Source of the DNA: an uncultured Muribaculaceae bacterium
Lineage (GTDB): Bacteria > Bacteroidota > Bacteroidia > Bacteroidales > Muribaculaceae
Assembly: GCA_910586455.1 (NCBI GenBank)
Contig: CAJUHX010000036.1
Location: 1 to 21,185, forward strand
Direction of reading: 5' to 3'
Length of the DNA: 21,185 bases
The notes under the pieces were generated by a model. It searched no databases. It saw only the letters and a program-made list of their open reading frames with translations, and was not told where the DNA came from. This document shows positions 9,291-16,047 of the stretch, one piece after another (within the stretch, counting starts at the first letter, position 1; every line of letters starts with the position of its first letter). The translations under genes were made by a program, and so were the position numbers.

Positions 9291-9321
9291 CTGAATTGTG
9301 TCCGGCAGATGCTAACTTTGC
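9291..9321 (+). promoter_or_regulatory. Promoter of an orphan short transcript
   Basis: TAACTTTGC (9313-9321) is an exact -7 element. CTG (9291-9293), 19 nt upstream, is a weak -33. No gene follows on this strand before the terminator at 9434. Confidence 0.6.
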
Positions 9322-9326
9322 AGTGT

Positions 9327-9470
9327 AAATAATTATTAGGTCTAAGATTCAAGGTTATTATTTAGGATTTATTAGAATAGTTAACAAAAAGGATTTTTAA
9401 ATGGTTTTAGGTATTTAGTGTTAGATACACTTACAAAAACGCCGCTTCGAGAGAAGCGGCGTTTTTGTTT
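9327..9470 (+). ncRNA. Candidate small RNA (or orphan leader)
   Basis: About 140 nt lie between an exact -7 element and a near-perfect intrinsic terminator. The only ATG frames are tiny; the clearest (at about 9401) encodes just five residues (MVLGI). The body is very AT-rich with repeated TTATTAGG/TTATTTAGG-like words, and I do not recognise an Rfam family. It could instead be the leader of a gene that was lost. Confidence 0.4.
9434..9470. terminator. Bidirectional intrinsic terminator
   Basis: CAAAAACGCCGCTTC (9434-9448) pairs over 15 bp with GAAGCGGCGTTTTTG (9453-9467) across a GAGA loop. A and T runs on both sides let it serve the plus-strand short transcript and the convergent minus-strand gene, whose stop codon (9469-9471) overlaps the hairpin edge. 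Confidence 0.9.
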
Positions 9471-10317
9471 AGAGGCTCCCGCGCTCAAAGGCGTCGATGT
9501 AACTGCCGGGGGTGATATTGGTGATTCGTACATTATGCCTGTCGGCGAAGCGGCGAACTCCGAAGTAGCTTTTGAAGGCTACATAAAAGCTGTATAGAAT
9601 CTGGTGCAGCCGGTAGTTTGTGTACTCGCTTCGTACGCGGCTTTCCTCTTTTTTGTCTTCCTTATAAAAATGTGGCTGAACTGAAACTACCTCGTTGTTT
9701 TCGTTCACCCAGATACTGCGGAGCCACGAGTGGTCGGCGCCGGCAATCTTTATATCGGTATAACCGAGCCAGATTGCGCACATCAGCGCCGGGATAAGCA
9801 CATTGCGGGGGCGCGGCATGCCTAGTTTGCGACGATAGCAGAAATTCTCGAAGAAATGCGGGCCCTCAAGACCGTTGAAATTGAAATAGCATATACTTAT
9901 CGCCGGATTGGCAATCATAGCCGTGGCTGTGGCACGATAGCCGTTGGGTACAATCAGAGTCATTTTCCAGTCGATAGCCGCCAGCGACGCATATAGTTTT
10001 TTGACGTTGGCATCGTCGGTACGGTGGAAGAAATGGGGGTCGGCCATAATGTAATACCTCGGTTTGAGGCGTGCGAATTCGGGCGCGTTTGCCGCAAAAT
10101 TCACAGCCATGCACGTCGAGCCGGCCAGCAGGGCGCCGTGTTCGCGTATTGTGTCGGCAAGCGAGGGGCCGTTGCCTAACACTATTATGCTGTTGCCGCA
10201 GGCGTCGGCCGGACGCTGCAAATTGGTTTTGCGCGAGTACGCGGCAATCTTCACCAGGCTTTTGGCCATAAGACCTATGGAGTACAGGGTGTCAGAGGCT
10301 TTCATCATCGTAAACAT
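9469..10317 (-). CDS. DUF115/MptE-like protein with a Cst-II-type nucleotide-binding pattern
   Basis: A 282-residue soluble protein, probably cytoplasmic. An N-terminal IIVLGNGPSLADT motif (about residues 46-58) is followed by a conserved Asn (CMAVNF), by YYIMADPHFF, and later by a GYTDIKIAGADHSW block (about 178-191). This order resembles DUF115 (MptE-like) proteins and also GT42 sialyltransferases such as Campylobacter Cst-II (GNGPSL, RCNQF, LGYKEIYLSGIDFY). QPHFY near residue 204 could hold the matching catalytic His. A role in surface-glycan synthesis is inference. The start may be ATG 10317, 10308 or 10305. The gene overlaps the stop of the upstream SDR by 14-26 nt, so the two are coupled. 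Confidence 0.7.
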   Translation of the reverse strand: MFTMMKASDTLYSIGLMAKSLVKIAAYSRKTNLQRPADACGNSIIVLGNGPSLADTIREHGALLAGSTCMAVNFAANAPEFARLKPRYYIMADPHFFHRTDDANVKKLYASLAAIDWKMTLIVPNGYRATATAMIANPAISICYFNFNGLEGPHFFENFCYRRKLGMPRPRNVLIPALMCAIWLGYTDIKIAGADHSWLRSIWVNENNEVVSVQPHFYKEDKKEESRVRSEYTNYRLHQILYSFYVAFKSYFGVRRFADRHNVRITNITPGSYIDAFERGSL

Positions 10318-10987
10318 GTGTGGTCAGGTATCGGCATACCGGAGTGGGGCGGAATCCGAATTCCTGCTGCAGACGCAGGCTGCTGAATGTAAGAGTGTTG
10401 GTAAGTGTGTTGTACAAGGCCGAGTTGTAGCGCCAGCGTGCCCAGCGCTCGCTGATAGTGAATATGCGCTTTTGGTCAAGCCTGTAGGCCAAAGCTTCGG
10501 CTAAATTGCTGTAGGTGGGGTCTTCGCCGTCGGTGGCTATGAGGGTGAGGCCCGAGTCCAGACAGCAGGCAGCTGCTTTGGCTACATCGCTGGCGTGAAT
10601 CACGCTCAGATGCTCCTCCACACCTTTGATGTGCATGTAGGTGCCGCGATAAATCTTATTTACCATCTCGCGCGGCAGTCCGGTCATGCCGGTGCCTACG
10701 ATAGCCGGGCAACGCAGTATGGTCGGGGGTATTCCGCGGCGCTCGCAGGCCCGGCAGAACTCCTCCTCAATCTTAAGCAGGCTGTGGCGCTGCAGCAGCT
10801 GGGTGGTTTCGTCGTGACCGCAGCCGGTGGCCGCATTATATACATCGGTGCTCGAAACCATCACAGCCTTGTCGAATTCGCTGTCGAGGCTGTCGGTGAT
10901 TTCATAATTGGCGAACTCGCGTACAAAATAAGGCATCACGAAAGCTGCGTTCGGAGCGTAAACCAGAAGTTTGAGCGGATTGGTCAT
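10292..10987 (-). CDS. Short, degenerate NAD-dependent epimerase/dehydratase-like (SDR) protein
   Basis: A 231-residue protein, short for extended SDRs (usually about 300). From residue 42 the family pattern is clear: VMVSSTDVYN, then EEEFCRACERRGIPPTILRC, then LSVIHASDVAKA. The early part is compressed. The Gly-rich GxxGxxG loop reads YAPNAAFVMPYF, and strands 2-4 of the Rossmann fold seem to be missing. The catalytic YxxxK reads HSLLK, so the Tyr is replaced by His. It may therefore be non-catalytic or use another chemistry. It is the first gene of a two-gene unit with the DUF115-like gene, which suggests a shared sugar or glycan role. A truncated or diverged enzyme is the alternative. Confidence 0.7.
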   Translation of the reverse strand: MTNPLKLLVYAPNAAFVMPYFVREFANYEITDSLDSEFDKAVMVSSTDVYNAATGCGHDETTQLLQRHSLLKIEEEFCRACERRGIPPTILRCPAIVGTGMTGLPREMVNKIYRGTYMHIKGVEEHLSVIHASDVAKAAACCLDSGLTLIATDGEDPTYSNLAEALAYRLDQKRIFTISERWARWRYNSALYNTLTNTLTFSSLRLQQEFGFRPTPVCRYLTTHVYDDESL

Positions 10988-11140
10988 TTTATTATTCTTG
11001 TTACTTAAGCTTATTTAAGCGGTAGCAAGGCGGAACCGCGAAATGAGCCCATATAATGGCGTATCGGTTATAAAAGTGATTTACAGCGATATACGGTATC
11101 GGTTATTTTTAAAATCGGCCCTCGCTGAAAAAATCATGCT

Positions 11141-11149
11141 ACAAAGTTA
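11141..11149 (-). promoter_or_regulatory. -7 element for the SDR-DUF115 pair
   Basis: On the minus strand TAACTTTGT fits TAnnTTTG. No clear -33 TTTG is seen. The start site would be near 11135, leaving a leader of about 150 nt to the ATG at 10987. Confidence 0.5.
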
Positions 11150-11170
11150 CGAAAAATGTAGTTAAAATCG

Positions 11171-11179
11171 TAAATTTGC
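11171..11179 (+). promoter_or_regulatory. -7 element for glsA-glsB, very close to the start codon
   Basis: TAAATTTGC is an exact -7 element. The ATG at 11189 is only 10 nt beyond it, so the transcript would have a 5' leader of about 5 nt or none. A -33 TTTG is not visible. It lies back to back with the minus-strand -7 at 11141-11149. Confidence 0.5.
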
Positions 11180-11188
11180 ACTACGATT

Positions 11189-12046
11189 ATGACAGAGAAA
11201 GCCCAAGCCATACAGATAAACTTGCGACAGATAGTTCGTGAACGGCTCGGCCGTTATTCGCGGCTGGTGCCCGGCTTTATACTGCGCCGTCTTGAGAAGA
11301 CCGTGTGTCAGGACGAGCTCAACGAGCTGCTGCGCAATAATTTTCCGCGCCAGGGGGCTGAATTCTGCGAAGGTGTACTCGCCGACCTTGACGTTAAGCT
11401 CACAGTAGTGAGCGAGGACAAACTGCCGTCGCCTGCACAGCGCAGGGTGGTGATTGTGAGCAACCATCCGCTTGGCGGCCTCGACGGCATGGCCCTGATA
11501 GCCTGGGCTACCCGGCGTTATGGCGGCAAGGTGCATTTTGTGGTCAATGATCTGCTCAATGCCGTGGCACCCCTGCGCAGTGTGTTTGTGCCGGTAAACA
11601 AACACGGCAGCCAGAGCCGCGAAAGCATACGCGCGGTCGATGAGGCCTTTGCCGGCAACGACCCTGTGCTGGTGTTTCCGGCAGGTCTGTGTTCGCGTCG
11701 CGGCACCGATGGCAAAATCGCCGACCTGGAATGGCAGAAGATGTTTGTCAACAAGGCAGTCGAGCATCGGCGCGATGTAGTTCCGCTGTACTTCAGTGGC
11801 AGAAATTCCGACTTTTTTTATAACTTTGCGAAAATTCGTAAACAATTAGGTTTGAAATTTAATATAGAGATGATATATTTGCCGAGCGAAGTATTCCGAG
11901 CCCGCGGCAGCCGTTTCACCCTCGTGTGCGGCGACACCATCGGCTGGCGGGAGCTGCGGAGCGGTAAGGCCGCCATGGAGCAGGCCGCCGAAATACGTTC
12001 GCTCGTTTATTCCCTGGCTTCGCGCCTACAGACTACAACAGAATGA
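11189..12046 (+). CDS. glsA: PlsC-like acyltransferase, probable glycine-lipid O-acyltransferase GlsA
   Basis: A 285-residue acyltransferase without a signal peptide. Motif I is SNHPLGGLDG (about residues 91-100), whose His and Asp are separated by five residues instead of the usual four (HX4D). VFVPVNKHGSQSRESIR and FPAGLCSRR correspond to the later PlsC blocks, and DVVPLYFSGRNSDFFY follows. In Bacteroides thetaiotaomicron a PlsC-like gene (glsA) next to a GNAT-like N-acyltransferase (glsB) makes glycine lipids, GlsA adding the second acyl chain to N-acyl-glycine. The same pairing here, with a 4-bp ATGA overlap at 12043-12046, supports the name. A generic lysophospholipid acyltransferase cannot be excluded. 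No alternative ATG exists before the catalytic motif. Confidence 0.78.
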   Translation: MTEKAQAIQINLRQIVRERLGRYSRLVPGFILRRLEKTVCQDELNELLRNNFPRQGAEFCEGVLADLDVKLTVVSEDKLPSPAQRRVVIVSNHPLGGLDGMALIAWATRRYGGKVHFVVNDLLNAVAPLRSVFVPVNKHGSQSRESIRAVDEAFAGNDPVLVFPAGLCSRRGTDGKIADLEWQKMFVNKAVEHRRDVVPLYFSGRNSDFFYNFAKIRKQLGLKFNIEMIYLPSEVFRARGSRFTLVCGDTIGWRELRSGKAAMEQAAEIRSLVYSLASRLQTTTE

Positions 12047-12972
12047 ACTCCAAGATTATAGACCCGGTAGATACAGCACTGATTGAGGCAGAGCTTACCA
12101 AGGAACGTTTTTTGCGCCATACCAACAAGGGTGGCAACGAACTGTACGTAGTTGATGCCTTCGACTCGCCAAATACCATGCGCGAGATAGGCCGGCTGCG
12201 CGAAATAGCCTTCCGTTCGGCAGGCGGAGGCACCGGCAAAGACTGCGATATCGACCGCTTTGATACCATGCAGCCGCCATGCAAGCAGCTGATAGTTTGG
12301 GATCCGGAAAGCAAACTCATACTGGGCGGTTATCGGTTTATCTGCGGGCGCGACATAAGGCTCGACGAGTCAGGATGTCCACGTATCGCCACCAGCCACA
12401 TGTTTGAATTTTCGGAGCGCTTTATCAACGACTATCTTCCATACACAATTGAGCTCGGACGCTCGTTCGTGCGTCTGGAATACCAGTCGTCGAAGGCCGG
12501 AGCCAAGGCGCTGTTCGCACTCGACAACCTCTGGGACGGCCTCGGGTCGCTCACTGTAATCAACCCCGAAATAAAATATCTGTTCGGCAAAGTCACCATG
12601 TACCCAAGCTACACAGCCAAATGCCGCGACATGATACTTTATTTCCTGCATAAATATTTCCCTGACCACGACAAACTTGTTACGCCGCTCAATCCGCTGG
12701 TAACTCAGGCAGACTCGGCTGAAATGGCCGCCTTGTTTACCGGCAGCACTTTCAAAGAAGATTACCGCATACTCAACGGTGAAGTACACCGCATGGGCAA
12801 CAACATACCGCCGCTTGTCAACGCCTATATGAGCCTGTCGCCCACCATGAAAATGTTCGGTACGGCCATAAACGACGAATTCGGCAACGTAGAAGAAAGC
12901 GGAATCCTGCTGACCGTCGACGAAATATTCCCTGAGAAAAAACAACGCCACATCGACACCTTCAAACGTTGA
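12043..12972 (+). CDS. glsB: GNAT-fold N-acyltransferase, probable glycine-lipid synthase GlsB
   Basis: A 309-residue protein of the hemolysin/OlsB-like acetyltransferase type (Acetyltransf_5). Residues about 40-175 hold the recognisable core: TMREIGRLREIAFRSAGGGT, the strand KLILGGYRFI, then SHMFEFSERF and TIELGRSFVRLEYQSS. The last is the acyl-donor binding region found in ornithine- and glycine-lipid synthases. It should transfer a 3-hydroxyacyl chain to glycine, giving commendamide-like N-acyl-glycine for GlsA to finish. The ATG overlaps the glsA stop by 4 bp, so expression is coupled, and a terminator follows 29 nt after the stop. Assignment rests on the family pattern and the neighbour; the amino-acid substrate is inferred. 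Confidence 0.78.
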   Translation: MNSKIIDPVDTALIEAELTKERFLRHTNKGGNELYVVDAFDSPNTMREIGRLREIAFRSAGGGTGKDCDIDRFDTMQPPCKQLIVWDPESKLILGGYRFICGRDIRLDESGCPRIATSHMFEFSERFINDYLPYTIELGRSFVRLEYQSSKAGAKALFALDNLWDGLGSLTVINPEIKYLFGKVTMYPSYTAKCRDMILYFLHKYFPDHDKLVTPLNPLVTQADSAEMAALFTGSTFKEDYRILNGEVHRMGNNIPPLVNAYMSLSPTMKMFGTAINDEFGNVEESGILLTVDEIFPEKKQRHIDTFKR

Positions 12973-13001
12973 CACGGCGCTTGGCTGAAAAGTATAAATG
13001 C

Positions 13002-13046
13002 GAGGGGGTTGCGGCTCATGGCTCAGCAACACCCTCCTGACTTTTT
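13002..13046 (+). terminator. Intrinsic terminator after glsB
   Basis: GAGGGGGTTGC (13002-13012) pairs with GCAACACCCTC (13026-13036) with one mismatch and a 13-nt loop, followed by CTGACTTTTTATG. Confidence 0.75.
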
Positions 13047-13089
13047 ATGCAATTTTTGAAACAAAGCAATAAACTTTTCTCAACAATAT

Positions 13090-13121
13090 TTTGTTAGTGT
13101 AGAAAAAAGTATTAACTTTGC
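13090..13121 (+). promoter_or_regulatory. Promoter of rho
   Basis: TTTG (13090-13093) and TAACTTTGC (13113-13121) are 19 nt apart, a canonical Bacteroidetes promoter. Transcription should start near 13127, leaving a leader of about 220 nt. Confidence 0.85.
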
Positions 13122-13126
13122 AGGGA

Positions 13127-13348
13127 TTTGGTCAGTGTGTTGTACCTGCTCGACTTCACTTAGACTTCATTGTAAGGTTCAATAATCCTTTTCAATATCT
13201 CTCCCCCTCCCCCTGATTTTACGATATGCCAGAATTAACAGCAGAACTATTGTGTCTGGATTCAAGTGTGCTATCGTTCAACAAATCCATTCTCATCAGA
13301 ACAATTTTTGAGGACTAATAAAATACTTTCCTCTTCCCCGTTTAAAAT
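13127..13348 (+). promoter_or_regulatory. rho leader with C-rich, possible Rho-binding tracts
   Basis: The predicted leader has no strong hairpin that I can find and contains two pyrimidine tracts: TCTCCCCCTCCCCCTG around 13199-13214 and CTTTCCTCTTCCCC at 13326-13339. G-poor, C-rich unstructured RNA is the usual rut-like binding site of Rho. rho genes in several bacteria limit their own expression by premature termination in the leader. An upstream ORF lies between the tracts. Confidence 0.45.
13226..13318 (+). CDS. 30-codon upstream ORF in the rho leader
   Basis: The first ATG after the predicted rho start site begins MPELTAELLCLDSSVLSFNK and runs 30 codons to a TAA, ending 30 nt before the rho ATG. 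It starts 12 nt after the main C-rich tract. I do not recognise the peptide. Translation through the leader would block Rho access, so a regulatory role is plausible; chance is the alternative. Confidence 0.3.
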   Translation: MPELTAELLCLDSSVLSFNKSILIRTIFED

Positions 13349-15334
13349 ATGTATAGCATATCCGATCTCAATGAAATGAACGACGCCGACCTCAAAAGCG
13401 TCGCCGAGTCAATGAATCTAAAGAAAATCGACCTTTCAGACAAAGAAGGTCTTATTTACCGCATACTCGACCAACAGGCAATCGACCGCGCCGCTTCGTC
13501 GACCGAAGAAAAGAAGCGTCGAGGCCGTAAAGCAGCCGGTGAAGGCACCCCCGCAAAGTCCCGTGGACGAAAAAAGGCCTCCACACAACAGGTTGCAGCC
13601 GAGGAACAAGCCGAAGTGCAGCCGCCTGTAGCCGCAGAAACTGAAGGCGCCGAAACTCCGGCACCCAAAAAACGAGGCCGTCCGCGCAAGAATCCACAGC
13701 CCGATACAGCAGATGTGCAGCCCGAATCAGAGGCAGCTGCAGTAGTAGAGGCCGAACAGCCGCTGCTGCCGGCACCTGTGGCCGTAGAGGCTGAAAGCGC
13801 ATCAGAAACCAATACCGATGCAGCCACAGCAACAGTCGATAATACCCTCGAAGCACAGCAGTCCGCAGCCGAGCAGCCCAAGCGCGATTTTCGACCCAAA
13901 GACCCAGCCTTTTCGGCATTCTTCCCACGTAGCGAAGGCCGTAAATTCGTGCCCCGCAGCTATCAGCAGCGCGAGGCTGAGGGCGCAGAAATTCCGACTC
14001 CGGTAGCACGGCCCGCCGGTCCGGTAAACAACAATAATAATTCGGGCAACAACAAGCAGCATCGACAACCGATGCAGCAGCCTGTTTCAGGCATGCCGGT
14101 CGATGTGCCATCCACTCCGATAATGCTTGTTGAGCCCGGTCAGCCGGTACCACAGCAGGGCGGTAAGAAAAATAAAAAGAACAAACAGCAGGGCTATAGC
14201 TCGATGCGCTACGACTTCGCAGACCTTATTGAAGCAACCGGCGTACTCGAGGTCGAACCTCAGGGTCACGGCTTCCTGCGCTCGGGCGACTTCAACTACA
14301 TGCCTTCGCCCGACGACATATACCTCACTCAGCAGCAGGTGCGTACACATGGCCTTAAAACCGGCGACGTAGTTGAAGCTACAGTCCGACCACCGCGTGA
14401 AAGCGACAAATACTTCCTGCTCTCAGAAGTAAAACGCGTAAATGGCCGCTCGCTCGACTTTATCCGCGACCGCGTGGCATTCGAGCACCTCACACCTCTG
14501 TTCCCCGACGAGAAATTCGACCTGACTTCCGGCACAACCAACAACCTGTCGACCCGCGTGGTAGACATGTTCTCGCCTATAGGCAAAGGCCAGCGCGGCC
14601 TTATCGTGGCACCACCTAAAACCGGTAAAACAATTCTGCTTAAAGATATCGCCAACGCCATAGCCGAGAATCACCCCGAAACTTATATTATGATTCTGCT
14701 TATCGACGAACGTCCTGAGGAAGTTACCGACATGCAGCGCAGCGTAAACGCCGAGGTTATAGCGTCGACATTCGACGAGCCGGCCGACCGTCACGTGCGC
14801 ATAGCCGGAATAGTTCTCGAAAAGGCAAAACGCATGGTAGAATGTGGCCACGATGTGGTGATACTCCTCGACTCCATCACACGCCTGGCCCGCGCCTACA
14901 ATACATGTGCTCCGGCATCCGGCAAGATACTTTCAGGTGGTGTCGACGCCAACGCCCTCCAAAAACCCAAGCGCTTCTTCGGTGCCGCCCGTAACATCGA
15001 AGGCGGAGGCTCGCTTACCATCATAGCGACCGCGCTGACCGAAACCAGCTCGAAGATGGACGAAGTAATTTTCGAAGAATTCAAAGGCACCGGCAACATG
15101 GAGCTGCAGCTCGACCGCAAACTCTCCAACAAACGAGTATTCCCTGCAGTCGACATTATGGCATCCAGCACCCGTCGTGACGACCTGTTGCTGCGCCCCG
15201 AAACCCTCAACCGCATGTGGATTCTGCGCCGCTTCCTCAGCGACCGAAACAGCATCGAGGCAATGGAATTTATCAAAGACCGCATGGAGCGCACCCGCGA
15301 CAACGACGAACTTCTGCGCACCATGGGTGACTGA
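13349..15334 (+). CDS. rho: Transcription termination factor Rho with long disordered N-terminal insertion
   Basis: A 661-residue hexameric RNA-dependent ATPase that ends transcription. Residues 1-43 are the Rho_N helix bundle (SDLNEMNDADLKSVAESMNL). Residues about 48-285 are a disordered insertion rich in Ala, Glu, Pro, Lys/Arg (KKRGRPRK) and Asn/Gln (NNNNNSGNNKQ near 227). The cold-shock-like RNA-binding domain spans about 286-355. The ATPase core has Walker A APPKTGKT (421-428), Walker B DVVILLD (502-508) and the Q/R-loop region ending in FKGTGNMELQLDRKLSNKR. E. coli Rho has 419 residues, so the insertion explains the extra length; in B. thetaiotaomicron this region drives phase separation and gut fitness. 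Single-gene unit between its own promoter and a strong terminator. Confidence 0.97.
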   Translation: MYSISDLNEMNDADLKSVAESMNLKKIDLSDKEGLIYRILDQQAIDRAASSTEEKKRRGRKAAGEGTPAKSRGRKKASTQQVAAEEQAEVQPPVAAETEGAETPAPKKRGRPRKNPQPDTADVQPESEAAAVVEAEQPLLPAPVAVEAESASETNTDAATATVDNTLEAQQSAAEQPKRDFRPKDPAFSAFFPRSEGRKFVPRSYQQREAEGAEIPTPVARPAGPVNNNNNSGNNKQHRQPMQQPVSGMPVDVPSTPIMLVEPGQPVPQQGGKKNKKNKQQGYSSMRYDFADLIEATGVLEVEPQGHGFLRSGDFNYMPSPDDIYLTQQQVRTHGLKTGDVVEATVRPPRESDKYFLLSEVKRVNGRSLDFIRDRVAFEHLTPLFPDEKFDLTSGTTNNLSTRVVDMFSPIGKGQRGLIVAPPKTGKTILLKDIANAIAENHPETYIMILLIDERPEEVTDMQRSVNAEVIASTFDEPADRHVRIAGIVLEKAKRMVECGHDVVILLDSITRLARAYNTCAPASGKILSGGVDANALQKPKRFFGAARNIEGGGSLTIIATALTETSSKMDEVIFEEFKGTGNMELQLDRKLSNKRVFPAVDIMASSTRRDDLLLRPETLNRMWILRRFLSDRNSIEAMEFIKDRMERTRDNDELLRTMGD

Positions 15335-15352
15335 TACCGTTAACGTGCAACC

Positions 15353-15398
15353 AAAAACTACAACGGCAACCACAGACGCGGTTGCCGTTGTAGTTTTT
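15353..15398 (+). terminator. Intrinsic terminator after rho
   Basis: AAAAACTACAACGGCAAC (15353-15370) pairs perfectly over 18 bp with GTTGCCGTTGTAGTTTTT (15381-15398) across a 10-nt loop. Confidence 0.92.
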
Positions 15399-15447
15399 GC
15401 AGTTTATAGATTTAATACGGGTATAACGGGTATAAATTAATGAAAAA

Positions 15448-15479
15448 TTTGGTGGAGCCGAAAAAAAACACTAACTTTG
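15448..15479 (+). promoter_or_regulatory. Promoter of tRNA-Leu
   Basis: TTTG (15448-15451) and TAACTTTG (15472-15479) are 20 nt apart. The mature tRNA begins at 15489, so the precursor has only a few extra 5' bases. Confidence 0.85.
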
Positions 15480-15488
15480 TACCCGCAA

Positions 15489-15570
15489 GCGCATGTGGCG
15501 TAATTGGCAGCCGCGTCAGACTTAGGATCTGATGTCTTAGGACGTGGGGGTTCGAGTCCCTTCATGCGCA
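15489..15570 (+). tRNA. tRNA-Leu (anticodon UAG)
   Basis: GCGCATG (15489-15495) pairs with CATGCGC (15563-15569), with discriminator A at 15570 and no encoded CCA. The D stem is GCG/CGC. The anticodon arm is TCAGA-CTTAGGA-TCTGA, giving anticodon TAG, which reads CUA-type leucine codons. A long variable arm and the TTCGAGT T-loop with a five-pair stem complete the fold. The 82-nt length suits a class II leucine tRNA. Confidence 0.95.
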
Positions 15571-15577
15571 CAAAAAG

Positions 15578-15618
15578 CCCTCTATAACTCGGTGAGTTTT
15601 AGAGGGTGTTTTGTTTTA
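15578..15618 (+). terminator. Intrinsic terminator after tRNA-Leu
   Basis: CCCTCTATAACTC (15578-15590) pairs with GAGTTTTAGAGGG (15594-15606) with one mismatch and a GGT loop, followed by TGTTTTGTTTTA. Confidence 0.88.
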
Positions 15619-15649
15619 TAAAGCACTGGCAAAGCACTTTTGTTTCGCG

Positions 15650-15877
15650 CTATATATTAAACAAACGGCGACTTCCATCGTCGGTTTTGGCTAATTCGGC
15701 GTTCATGCCTCCTACAGCGCTGCTCACTACATCGCTTAATACCGCGGCCCTCTGGGCCTCTGTTCCATACTTCAATATCTGCTCCTGTATGGCGTCGAAA
15801 CTATAGCCGTATCGGCTCAGCGCACCGGTTTGGCCGTCCATAACTTTACCCAGCATGGTAGCTATGTTTGTGCCATT
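15650..15877 (-). pseudogene. Internal fragment of a phage tail tape-measure protein
   Basis: About 76 codons. The frame is open from just after a TAA (15878-15880), reads NIATMLGKVMDGQTGALSRY and then GYSFDAIQEQILKYG, and ends DDGSRRLFNI. This matches the conserved block that tape-measure proteins of Bacteroidetes prophages carry within a long polypeptide. The intact family usually runs many hundreds of residues, so both ends are missing. It lies downstream of the tail chaperone fragment, as in intact phages, but with a foreign 285-bp insert between them. It is very unlikely to be functional. Confidence 0.65.
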
Positions 15878-15880
15878 TTA

Positions 15881-15912
15881 TTTGCAGGTTTGTTATTTAT
15901 TTATTAACTTTG
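15881..15912 (+). promoter_or_regulatory. Promoter of a small membrane-protein gene
   Basis: TTTG (15881-15884) and TAACTTTG (15905-15912) are separated by 20 nt, a canonical Bacteroidetes promoter on the plus strand inside the phage remnant. Transcription should start near 15918, 13 nt before the ATG. Confidence 0.75.
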
Positions 15913-15930
15913 TGGAAAACGTCAGGGACT

Positions 15931-16047
15931 ATGCTTAACTTTTTAATCATCATAATATTTCTTCTTCCTTTTATAGTCGCTCTATTCGGTATAATCGGCT
16001 TGACTATTGATTTTTGGTCTGACGACAAAAAAAGACGTTCCGGATAA
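15931..16047 (+). CDS. Small single-span membrane protein, possibly frameshifted
   Basis: A 38-codon frame starts with a membrane helix (MLNFLIIIIFLLPFIVALFG, continuing IIGLTIDFW) and ends SDDKKRRSG. The frame breaks at an A7 run (16027-16033). Reading on in the +1 frame gives KKDVPDKIEIIIKMENTDEK and continues to a TAA at 16115-16117, about 62 residues in all with a charged tail. This suggests either a one-base insertion in A6 or a second short peptide starting at 16067. It has its own strong promoter and runs against the phage genes on both sides, so it may be a later insertion or a phage accessory gene. The family is not recognised. Confidence 0.5.
   Translation: MLNFLIIIIFLLPFIVALFGIIGLTIDFWSDDKKRRSG

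Noticed and set aside
11162..11845. A 227-codon minus-strand frame opposite glsA
   Set aside because: The plus-strand frame has clear acyltransferase motifs and overlaps glsB in the usual ATGA manner; the opposite frame has no family features.
12370..13032. A 220-codon minus-strand frame opposite glsB
   Set aside because: It is an antisense shadow of a recognisable acyltransferase and runs through the terminator hairpin at 13002-13046.
13452..14153. Long minus-strand frames opposite the rho insertion
   Set aside because: They come from the compositional bias of the Ala/Pro/Glu-rich insertion and show no domain.
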